Source: an uncultured Blautia sp.
GTDB lineage: Bacteria; Bacillota; Clostridia; Lachnospirales; Lachnospiraceae
NCBI RefSeq assembly: GCF_934371575.1
Contig: NZ_CAKRNY010000014.1
Span: 16,284-80,283 of the forward strand
Direction: 5' to 3'
DNA: 64,000 bases
In this document: one piece after another, positions 18,125 through 25,193 of the stretch
Numbering within the stretch: position 1 is the stretch's first letter
How the letters are laid out: each line of letters starts with the position of its first letter
Translations under genes and position numbers: made by a program
Notes under the pieces: generated by a model
What the model was told of the DNA's origin: nothing
Databases searched by the model: none
Seen by the model: the letters and a program-made list of their open reading frames with translations, nothing else

Positions 18125-18141
18125 TCGAGAAGATTTCTCAA
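18125..18141. promoter_or_regulatory. Second Fur-like box (GAGAA-N3-TTCTC)
   Basis: TCGAGAAGATTTCTCAA has the same core, GAGAA-N3-TTCTC, as the palindrome at 8492. It lies about 15 bases upstream of a possible -35 (TGGAAA, 18157) and TATAAT (18180-18185) for the DUF6110/P1B ATPase genes. Confidence 0.5.
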
Positions 18142-18246
18142 TAAGTAAAATAGTACTGGAAATTAAAAAAAAGCTGCTATATAATACGAGAAATCGAAAG
18201 ACATCTAATAATAAATATCATTCAACATATAAGGAGGAATTTAATC

Positions 18247-18564
18247 ATGGCAAGTTTTAAATGGGACAAGACAGGACTTTTTGCAGCAGGTGTTTTATTC
18301 GGAACTGCTGGTATCAAGCTCCTTTCCAGTAAAGATGCAAAAAAGGTCTACACAGAGTGTACAGCAGCTGTTTTGCGTGCTAAGGACTGTGTGATGAAGA
18401 CTGTTACAACTGTTCAGGAGAATGCCGGTGATATCTACGCAGATGCACAGCAGATCAACGAGGACAGAAAAGCAGCTGAGGAGCCGTTTGAGGATGAGAC
18501 AGCTGAGGGAGAGACTGAGTTTAAAGAAACTGAAGAAGCTAAGACAGAGGAAACAGCTGAGTAA
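18247..18564 (+). CDS. DUF6110 family protein
   Basis: A 105-residue protein. An N-terminal hydrophobic segment (residues 9-26, GLFAAGVLFGTAGIKLL) is followed by a helical region with AAVLRAKDCVMKTVTTVQ and a very acidic, low-complexity tail rich in Glu, Thr and Ala. It resembles DUF6110 proteins, small membrane-anchored proteins found beside HMA2-type P1B ATPases. AAGGAGG precedes the ATG. The neighbouring ATPase gene suggests it helps metal transport, for example as an acidic metal-binding partner. Confidence 0.75.
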   Translation: MASFKWDKTGLFAAGVLFGTAGIKLLSSKDAKKVYTECTAAVLRAKDCVMKTVTTVQENAGDIYADAQQINEDRKAAEEPFEDETAEGETEFKETEEAKTEETAE

Positions 18565-18594
18565 TCTGACTGTGTAATGTACTGCAAACATATT

Positions 18595-18626
18595 GGGGAC
18601 TGCCGTTTTTGCGACAGTCCTCTTAA
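18595..18626 (+). terminator. Possible terminator or attenuator after DUF6110
   Basis: GGGGACTG and CAGTCCTC pair around a T-rich loop. The T tail is weak (TTAATTG), so partial read-through into the ATPase gene is likely. Confidence 0.5.
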
Positions 18627-18628
18627 TT

Positions 18629-18709
18629 GTTACTGTTCATTTGGAAAATTACGCAAAGTGCTTGCTGTGGCGTAGAGCCTTTTTCAAACACGCTTTAGTG
18701 AACAGTGAC
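18629..18709. repeat. 81-bp element with terminal inverted repeats
   Basis: GTTACTGTTCA at the left end and TGAACAGTGAC at the right form 11-bp terminal inverted repeats with one mismatch. Inside lies an arm of the TTTTTCAAACACGC family (18676-18698). The 11-base left end recurs exactly at 4066. It lies between DUF6110 and the P1B ATPase gene. Confidence 0.55.
18676..18698 (+). repeat. REP-like arm, second copy
   Basis: A 23-base stretch from AGCCTTTTTC to ACGCTTTAG is identical to the right arm of the full copy at 8370-8424. Confidence 0.7.
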
Positions 18710-18740
18710 TCTTGCTTTGAAGAAAAAGTAGGTGAACAAA

Positions 18741-20828
18741 TTGAAATTTACAATTAAACACGAGAAAAAAGGACGTATCAGAGTCCATCTTTTTCAGAAA
18801 TATATGAACTTTACCCAGGCAGATACCCTTCAGTATTACCTGGAAAATCTGGATGGAGTAAAGAAGGCTCAGGTCTTTAACCGTACCAGTGATGCTCTTA
18901 TTTACTACACTGGAGAGAGAAATGAACTGTTAAAGGCAATTCAGGCATTTGGTTACAGCCGTGTCAGCGTACCTGCCCAGGTGCTGGAGAATTCCGGAAG
19001 AGAATTAAATGAGACTTATAAGGAGAAACTGGTAAATAAAGTTATTTTCCATTACGGACGTAAACTGCTTTTACCATATCCGTTGTCTGCAATCTATACC
19101 ACTGCAATGTCTGTGAAATACATCTGGCTGGGAGTTAAGACACTCTGGAAGCGCAAGATCGAGGTTCCGGTTCTTGACGCAACTGCAATCGGTGTTTCTA
19201 TTTTCAGAGGCGATTTCTCCACAGCCGGTTCTGTTATGTTCCTTCTCGGAATCGGAGAATTGCTTGAGGAGTGGACGCACAAGAAATCTGTGGATGATCT
19301 GGCGCGTACCATGTCCCTGAACACAGGCAAGGTATGGCTGCGCAGTGAAGGTACAGAGGTACTGGTTGATGCAGAAAAAATCCAGGCTGGTGACATGGTT
19401 GTAGTACATATGGGAAATGTGATCCCATTCGACGGTGTGATCGCAGAAGGCGAGGCTATGGTAAACCAGGCTTCCCTGACTGGTGAATCTGTTCCAGTGA
19501 GAAAAACAGAAGGAAATTCTGTATACGCAGGTACGGTTGTAGAAGAGGGCGAGGCTGTCATCACTGTAAAAGTAGTTGGTGGTTCCAGCCGATATGAGAA
19601 GATTGCAGCTATGATCGAGGATACTGAGAAACTGAAGTCTGGTCTTGAGAGCAAGGCCGAGCACCTGGCAGACAGACTGGTTCCTTATACACTTGGCGGT
19701 ACTGCACTTACTTATCTGCTTACCAGAAATGTAACCAAGGCTGTTTCCGTATTGATGGTTGATTTCTCTTGTGCATTGAAGCTGGCGATGCCGGTTTCCG
19801 TACTTTCTGCTATCCGTGAGGCGGGAGAATACAAAATCACTGTGAAAGGTGGCAAATTCCTGGAGGCAGTTGCTGACGCTGATACGATCGTATTTGACAA
19901 GACCGGCACTCTTACTAAGGCAGAGCCTACAGTAGCTAAGATTATCCCATTTAATGGAAAGAATGAAGATGAACTTCTTCGAATTGCAGCATGCCTGGAA
20001 GAGCATTTTCCTCATTCCATGGCGAAAGCTGTTGTAGACGCTGCGAAGAAGAGAAAACTGGATCATGAGGAAATGCATTCCAAGGTAGAATACATTGTAG
20101 CGCATGGTATTTCCACAAACATTGAGGGGAAAAAAGCTATTATCGGAAGTTCTCATTTTGTATTTGAGGATGAGAAATGCATTATTCCGGAAGGCATGGA
20201 AGAGCAGTTTGAAAATCTTCCAAACGAGTATTCCCATCTGTATCTTGCAATTGAAGGCAGTCTTGCAGCTGTTATCTGTATTGAGGATCCGCTTCGTGAG
20301 GAAGCTCCTGCAGTTGTAAAAGCACTGAAAAAAGCCGGATTCAGTAAGGTAGTTATGATGACGGGAGACAGTGAACGTACAGCCAGGGCTGTTGCAGCCA
20401 AGGTTGGCGTTGACGAATATTATTCTGAGGTTCTTCCGGAAGATAAAGCAAGCTTCGTAGAAAAAGAGAAGGCAAAAGGGCGTAAGGTTGTGATGCTTGG
20501 TGATGGAATTAACGATTCCCCGGCACTTTCTGCAGCTGACGCAGGTATTGCAGTAAGCGAAGGCGCTGAGATTGCAAGAGAGATTGCAGATATTACCATC
20601 GGTGCGGATAACCTGGAAGGTATTGTAGTTCTGAAGCATATCAGTGACGCGCTGATGAAGCGTATCCACAATAATTACAGAACTATCGTAGGATTTAATA
20701 CGGGCCTGATCCTGTTGGGGGTTGCCGGAATCCTGCAGCCAACTACCTCCGCGCTGCTTCACAATACTTCTACACTGCTGATCGGTATGAACAGTATGAA
20801 GAACCTGGTGGGAGCAGAGGAAATCTAA
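18741..20828 (+). CDS. Heavy-metal P1B-type ATPase with HMA2 domain and atypical TM6 motif
   Basis: A 695-residue P1B ATPase. An N-terminal HMA2-like domain (about 1-75) lacks the CxxC metal site. Actuator TGES is near residue 246, the phosphorylation site DKTGT near 385, and the hinge GDGIND follows. The transport-site motif in the sixth helix reads SCALKL, without the usual CPC/SPC proline, so the cargo cannot be guessed from the classic rules (Mn, Zn or Fe efflux are possible). TTG 18741 follows AGGTG with a 6-base gap; GTG 18732 is the alternative. DUF6110 lies upstream. Confidence 0.9.
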   Translation: MKFTIKHEKKGRIRVHLFQKYMNFTQADTLQYYLENLDGVKKAQVFNRTSDALIYYTGERNELLKAIQAFGYSRVSVPAQVLENSGRELNETYKEKLVNKVIFHYGRKLLLPYPLSAIYTTAMSVKYIWLGVKTLWKRKIEVPVLDATAIGVSIFRGDFSTAGSVMFLLGIGELLEEWTHKKSVDDLARTMSLNTGKVWLRSEGTEVLVDAEKIQAGDMVVVHMGNVIPFDGVIAEGEAMVNQASLTGESVPVRKTEGNSVYAGTVVEEGEAVITVKVVGGSSRYEKIAAMIEDTEKLKSGLESKAEHLADRLVPYTLGGTALTYLLTRNVTKAVSVLMVDFSCALKLAMPVSVLSAIREAGEYKITVKGGKFLEAVADADTIVFDKTGTLTKAEPTVAKIIPFNGKNEDELLRIAACLEEHFPHSMAKAVVDAAKKRKLDHEEMHSKVEYIVAHGISTNIEGKKAIIGSSHFVFEDEKCIIPEGMEEQFENLPNEYSHLYLAIEGSLAAVICIEDPLREEAPAVVKALKKAGFSKVVMMTGDSERTARAVAAKVGVDEYYSEVLPEDKASFVEKEKAKGRKVVMLGDGINDSPALSAADAGIAVSEGAEIAREIADITIGADNLEGIVVLKHISDALMKRIHNNYRTIVGFNTGLILLGVAGILQPTTSALLHNTSTLLIGMNSMKNLVGAEEI

Positions 20829-20837
20829 ATATGTTCA

Positions 20838-20878
20838 GAGAGCTAATGAGACAGTTTTTCATTAGCTCTCTTTTTTTT
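20838..20878 (+). terminator. Strong terminator after the P1B ATPase gene
   Basis: GAGAGCTAATGA and TCATTAGCTCTC form a perfect 12-bp stem, followed by eight T residues. Confidence 0.95.
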
Positions 20879-20887
20879 ATTTGGTAC

Positions 20888-20944
20888 TTGACAGAAATAA
20901 ATGATTAGGGTAAACTAACAACATAAAAGTTAGCACTGGCTAAC
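20888..20944 (+). promoter_or_regulatory. Promoter with two tandem TTAG-N6-CTAA operators
   Basis: TTGACA (20888-20893), 17 bases, TAAACT (20911-20916). The site ATTAG-GGTAAA-CTAAC (20904-20919) covers the -10, and a second, GTTAG-CACTGG-CTAAC (20929-20944), lies over the expected start point. The promoter drives toward DUF2325, 220 bases away, so the transcript has a long leader. Confidence 0.75.
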
Positions 20945-20980
20945 TAAAGCGCAAACAAGTAACAATACATATAATCAGCG

Positions 20981-21058
20981 GTTCCTGTATAGTATAAGAT
21001 ATAGGAAGCTGCGGCAACCAGAACATATTTTGGAAGTGAAAGCTTCTAATTTTTTTTA
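20981..21058 (+). other. Structured leader or small RNA candidate ending in a T-run
   Basis: The leader contains a hairpin (TTCCTGTATA...TATAGGAA), then GGAAGTGAAAGCTTC followed by eight T residues ending near 21058, which looks like a weak intrinsic terminator. No open reading frame with a ribosome site is visible. It may be a short regulated RNA or an attenuator before DUF2325. Confidence 0.4.
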
Positions 21059-21064
21059 CTGAGG

Positions 21065-21080
21065 GTTAGAACAGGCTAAC
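21065..21080. promoter_or_regulatory. Third TTAG-N6-CTAA operator before DUF2325
   Basis: GTTAG-AACAGG-CTAAC lies just after the T-run at 21058 and about 90 bases before the DUF2325 start. Confidence 0.65.
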
Positions 21081-21167
21081 GAAAATAAGAAAAGAAAAAC
21101 GAGTTTAAAAGTTGAGAGTTTTCTTCATTTTACAGAAGCTTCAGGAAACCCGGAAAGGACAATTCAC

Positions 21168-21455
21168 ATGAGTATTGTAATCATCGGCGGAAATGAGAGA
21201 ATGGTATGTCAGTATACCGATATCTGCAAAGACTATGGATATAAGGCGAAGGTTTTTCCAAAAGAGAACGGCGCCATCCGGAAAAAAATCGGATGCCCGG
21301 ATCTGATGGTGCTTTTTACCAATACAGTGTCCCATAAAATGGTCATCAGTGCATCCCAGGAAGCAAAGAAAAACAATATTCCAGTAGCGCGCATCCATAC
21401 CAGCAGCGCAAGCGCTTTAAAGTGTGCGCTGGATGAGCATGCGGTGATGGCATAA
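21168..21455 (+). CDS. DUF2325 domain protein
   Basis: A 95-residue single-domain DUF2325 protein. It begins MSIVIIGGNERM, followed by CPDLMVLFTNTVSHKM and NNIPVARIHTSSASAL, in the family's usual order with a Rossmann-like alternation. Function is unknown; in Firmicutes it is often beside feo or flavodoxin genes. It is the first gene of DUF2325-DUF3793-flavodoxin behind three TTAG-N6-CTAA sites. No clear GGAGG is seen (GGAAAGGA is nearest). Confidence 0.88.
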   Translation: MSIVIIGGNERMVCQYTDICKDYGYKAKVFPKENGAIRKKIGCPDLMVLFTNTVSHKMVISASQEAKKNNIPVARIHTSSASALKCALDEHAVMA

Positions 21456-21473
21456 AAAGATGAGGAGTTTATC

Positions 21474-22025
21474 ATGATCGAGAAATGTCTCATTGAGCAC
21501 TGTGCTCCTACCCTTGCTTCACTGAAAGCTGCCAATCTTTTTAACGACTGCTGTGGCGAGGGAGAAAACATAGATCTCCAGCTTGAACTCTGGAATCGGC
21601 TGATGAATCCAAAGGGGGTGAAGCTGGTGGCGCTTCGCAGCCGTGGCAGTCGTTCTTTGATTTATGTATACCGGGAAAAACAGCTGGCGAAGAATCTGAA
21701 TCGTCCCGGAGTTGCAAGATTCCTGAAGAACTATGGATATGAAAATACAGAACCGGAACAGTGTCTGGCACTTCTGAAAAAGCGCTTTGAGGAGTCAGAT
21801 GGTTTTCCTCATGAGATTGGGATTTTTCTTGATTATCCACTTGGGGACGTAATTGGATTCATCCAGAATGGTGGACAGAATTATAAATGTTCCGGCTGCT
21901 GGAAAGTATATTGTAATGAATGTGAAGCATTGAAAATGTTTCAGAAGTACCATAAATGCCGGGAGGTTTACCGGAATCTATGGGCAAAAGGCAGGAGTGT
22001 TCTGCAGCTGACAGTGGCTGCTTAA
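21474..22025 (+). CDS. DUF3793 family protein
   Basis: A 183-residue DUF3793 protein. The features usual for the family are HCAPTLASLKAANLF at the N-terminus, HEIGIFLDYPLGDVIGFI in the middle and a cysteine-bearing GQNYKCSGCWKVYCNECEA stretch near residue 140 that could bind a metal. The gene lies 18 bases after DUF2325 with GAGGAG before its ATG. It is commonly found with flavodoxin and iron genes in Clostridia. Biochemical role unknown. Confidence 0.88.
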   Translation: MIEKCLIEHCAPTLASLKAANLFNDCCGEGENIDLQLELWNRLMNPKGVKLVALRSRGSRSLIYVYREKQLAKNLNRPGVARFLKNYGYENTEPEQCLALLKKRFEESDGFPHEIGIFLDYPLGDVIGFIQNGGQNYKCSGCWKVYCNECEALKMFQKYHKCREVYRNLWAKGRSVLQLTVAA

Positions 22026-22063
22026 CCAATAGATTATTAAGAAGAAAGAGGTAGAATAAAATT

Positions 22064-22486
22064 ATGAGTAAAGTGGCAGTTGTATATTGGAGCGGAAGCG
22101 GTAATACAGAGGCAATGGCAGAGAAAGTAGCAGAAGGTGCGAAAGCTGCTGGCGCTGAGGTTGAAGTGATCAGTGCGGATGATTTTGGCGGAACAGACAT
22201 TGAGGGGTTCGATGGTGTAGCTTTTGGATGCCCTGCAATGGGAGATGAAGAGCTTGAGGACAGCGTATTTCAGCCAGTATTTGAAGCGTGTGAGCCTAAA
22301 CTTTCCGGCAAAAAAGTAGTTCTTTTCGGCTCCTATGGATGGGGAGATGGCGAATGGATGCGCAGCTGGGAAGAAAAGTGTAAAAACGATGGAGTAGCTC
22401 TTGCAGCTGACAGTGTGATCTGCAATGAAGAGCCGGATGATGAAGCTCAGGCAGCCTGCATTGAGCTTGGTAAGGCAATCTGCTGA
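22064..22486 (+). CDS. Short-chain flavodoxin
   Basis: A 140-residue FMN protein that replaces ferredoxin as electron carrier when iron is scarce. The phosphate-binding loop SGSGNT is at residues 10-15, and GSYGWGDGEWMR near residue 87 provides the isoalloxazine-binding loop. AGAGG precedes the ATG. It is third in the operon with DUF2325 and DUF3793, and the upstream TTAG-N6-CTAA operators fit de-repression under iron limitation. Confidence 0.95.
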   Translation: MSKVAVVYWSGSGNTEAMAEKVAEGAKAAGAEVEVISADDFGGTDIEGFDGVAFGCPAMGDEELEDSVFQPVFEACEPKLSGKKVVLFGSYGWGDGEWMRSWEEKCKNDGVALAADSVICNEEPDDEAQAACIELGKAIC

Positions 22487-22543
22487 TTGGGTCTGCTTTT
22501 GAAAAAATAGAATATAGATTATTATAACAATAATAACATTTAT

Positions 22544-22586
22544 AACCGCTATTGGTGCGAATAAACGTACTAATGGCGGTTGTTTT
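22544..22586 (+). terminator. Terminator after flavodoxin
   Basis: AACCGCTATT and AATGGCGGTT pair, with a further inner stem (GTGCG/CGTAC), followed by GTTTT. Confidence 0.75.
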
Positions 22587-22603
22587 GCTGAAACTCAAAT
22601 AAA

Positions 22604-22632
22604 TTGACCGAAATTCTGTCAGGGAGTATAAT
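22604..22632 (+). promoter_or_regulatory. Promoter of the AGE-family isomerase gene
   Basis: TTGACC (22604-22609), 17-base spacer, TATAAT (22627-22632). The leader of about 130 bases shows no obvious riboswitch. Confidence 0.8.
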
Positions 22633-22768
22633 TGTGCCACAGAACTGAAGCAGAAAAAATCCCCATAAAATCCAAAGTTTTCCACTCTGTTCAAAGTCTT
22701 TTGGATAAGGTAAAATGAAGACAACAAAGAGGGAATGCTGTGCAAATATCGCGTAAAGGAGAATAAAA

Positions 22769-24031
22769 ATGGCAGTTACAGAAAAGAAATATCAGCTTGG
22801 AACAGCTGAAAACCAGGAATTTCTGCAGAAAATAAGAGATGAATTATTAAGCTTCGGACATCAGTTTCCGTCACCGGGAGGAAGCTCCTATTACCTTGGA
22901 GATGATGGTACTCCTTGGAAAGATCGCAATCGTGAGACATGGATCACCTGTCGTATGGCACATGTATACAGTATTGGTGCAATGCTTGGACATGAAGGCA
23001 GTGAGGCATTGGTGGATGCGGCGCTGAAAGGAATAAGAGGTGAGCTTCACGATGACAAAAATGGTGGCTGGTATGCCGGTCTTACAAAGGACAATGAAAT
23101 TGTTCCGACCAAGCAGTGTTACGCCCATGCTTTTGTAATTCTGGCAGCTTCTTCCGGAGTACTGGTAGGCCAAGAGGGGGCAGCAGAGCTTATGAAGGAT
23201 GCTCTTGCACTTTATGATCTGAGATTCTGGAATGAGGAAGAAGGGCTTTCCTGTGATACCTGGAACACAGAATTTACAGAGCTGGATTCCTATCGTGGTT
23301 TGAATGCAAACATGCATACCGTTGAGGCATTTCTTGCAGCTGCGGATGTGACAGAGGATGAGAAATACCGTGTACGTGCGGGTAGGATCATCGATCATGT
23401 TCTGGTATGGGCGAAGGACAATAACTGGCGTATTCCGGAGCATTTTACCAGTGAGTGGGTGCCGGATCTGGAATGCAATAAAGACCGTCCGGACGATCAG
23501 TTCAAGCCGTATGGTGCAACTCCGGGACATGGAATTGAGTGGGCAAGACTGATCACACAGTGGGCGCTTTCTACATATAAAGCTGACAAGTCTGGTGCAG
23601 CACCTTATATTGAAGCAGCAGAGAATCTGTATAACCGCGCAGTTACCGATGCATGGAATGCAGATGGGGCACCGGGAATCTGCTATACCACAGACTGGAA
23701 CGGCAAGCCGGTGGTTCACGACAGAATGCACTGGACACTTGCAGAGGCAATTAATACATCAGCAGTGCTTCACCGAGTGACGGGAAATGAGAAATATGCT
23801 GCAGATTATGCTGAATTTATGAAATATCTGGATGAGAAGGTTCTGGATCATGTAAACGGTTCCTGGTTCCACCAGCTGGATAGAGAGAACAACCTTTTGG
23901 AGACTGTATGGCCTGGCAAGTCTGATATTTATCACGCACTACAGGCTATGCTGATCCCATATTGTGATCCAGGTTTGTCTATTGCGGTGGCAGTGAAGAA
24001 GGTTACAGATCACAAATTTTTTTACAAATAG
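22769..24031 (+). CDS. AGE-family sugar isomerase (YihS-like)
   Basis: A 420-residue (alpha/alpha)6-barrel enzyme of the N-acylglucosamine 2-epimerase family, closest in pattern to YihS-type aldose-ketose isomerases. TWITCRMAHVYSIGAMLG near residue 52 and GGWYAGL near 93 are typical, and RMHWTLAEAIN near residue 320 carries the conserved catalytic histidine region. Likely substrates are mannose/fructose or sulfoquinovose. No sulfoquinovosidase or transaldolase gene is near, so a general mannose-type isomerase is the safer guess. AAAGGAG precedes the ATG. It is a single-gene unit. Confidence 0.85.
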   Translation: MAVTEKKYQLGTAENQEFLQKIRDELLSFGHQFPSPGGSSYYLGDDGTPWKDRNRETWITCRMAHVYSIGAMLGHEGSEALVDAALKGIRGELHDDKNGGWYAGLTKDNEIVPTKQCYAHAFVILAASSGVLVGQEGAAELMKDALALYDLRFWNEEEGLSCDTWNTEFTELDSYRGLNANMHTVEAFLAAADVTEDEKYRVRAGRIIDHVLVWAKDNNWRIPEHFTSEWVPDLECNKDRPDDQFKPYGATPGHGIEWARLITQWALSTYKADKSGAAPYIEAAENLYNRAVTDAWNADGAPGICYTTDWNGKPVVHDRMHWTLAEAINTSAVLHRVTGNEKYAADYAEFMKYLDEKVLDHVNGSWFHQLDRENNLLETVWPGKSDIYHALQAMLIPYCDPGLSIAVAVKKVTDHKFFYK

Positions 24032-24271
24032 TCTGTTCCTCTCTAAAATATTAAAAATAAATAAAATATAGAAAAAACATTGCAGTAAATAGAAGCGTAT
24101 GTTAAACTGTTACCAAAGCATATTTCTATTAATTCCAGATACGCTTGTATCATCTGATATTCTTAAATCATTTCAGAAATCTATGCTTTAAATTCAATTA
24201 TTTTTAAGAGCGGGAGATAACTGAAATGTAAGAAACTATATTCAGAGTCTCCTGAGAACGGAGGTATGAAT

Positions 24272-25139
24272 ATGGTGAATAAAAAAAGTAAAAATAAATC
24301 GGAAGTACAAGGACACTATTTTTAGATTATTGTTTTCTGATAAGAAAAATTTATTATCTTTGTATAATGCCCTAAATGAAAAATCCTATAAAAACCCAGA
24401 TGAATTGGAAATTGTAACTTTAGAGAGTGCAATATATATGGGCATGAAGAATGATCTGGCGTTTGTTTTGGATCTTAATTTGTTCCTTTTTGAACATCAG
24501 TCTACATATAACCCTAATATTCCATTGCGGGATTTATTGTACATAGCAAGCGAATATCATAAGTTAGTTGATTCGAAATCTTTATATTCATCTAAATTGT
24601 TGAAAATCCCAGCACCAAGATTTGTTGTGTTTTATAATGGAATACGGGAAATTGGAGAGTATATGGAGCATCGTTTGTCGGAAGCATATGAGAATCTTAT
24701 AGGGGAACCTGCTCTGGAACTAAAAGTAATGGTGTTCAATATAAATGATGGATGTAATCAAAAATTGATGGAACAGTGCAAGATATTAAAAGAATACTCA
24801 CAGTATGTTGCCAGAGTTAGAAAATACAGTAAATTTATGAATTTAGATGATGCTGTAAGGAGAGCTGTTGATGAGTGTATTTCGGAAGGAATTTTAACAG
24901 AATTTCTTTCAAAGAACCGTGCGGAGGTGATTAGAATGAGTATATTTGAATATGATAAAGAGGTTGAGGAGCGAAAATTGCGGGAAGCAGAATTTGAATA
25001 TGGTAAATCAGAAGGCGAAAAAGCGCAGTCCATAATTTTTGTTAAACGCATGTTGGACGCCGGAGAACCGATTGAAAAGATCCAGAAGTACACAGGGTGG
25101 GCTGTTGACGACATCCAAAAACTATGTACTGATAAATGA
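24272..25139 (+). pseudogene. Rpn-family nuclease/transposase-like gene with 5' frameshift
   Basis: The body encodes a PD-(D/E)xK Rpn-type protein: KYKDTIFRLLFSDKKNLL, then LDLNLFLFEHQS and a C-terminal KSEGEKAQ repeat region. Reading from the natural start (GGAGG, 7 bases, ATG 24272) gives MVNKKSKNKSEVQG and a stop after 17 codons (TAG at 24323). The Rpn frame lies one base further along (+1). Removing one A from the seven-A tract at 24281-24287 would join the two as MVNKKVKINRKYKDTIF. Without it, only a TTG at 24330 can start the frame, losing family residues. Probably a recent indel, phase switch or sequence error. Confidence 0.75.
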
Positions 25140-25193
25140 TTTTTTGCAAGGCTGGTTATTTGATCAATATAGCGAAAATTGCGGGAAGCCTTC

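Noticed and set aside
19071..20762. Long open frame on the minus strand across the P1B ATPase gene
   Set aside because: It is exactly antisense to a well-conserved gene, has no ribosome site, and its protein has no recognisable family.
24281..24287. Programmed -1 ribosomal frameshift in the Rpn gene at A7
   Set aside because: Joining the frames needs +1 (or loss of one A), the opposite direction.
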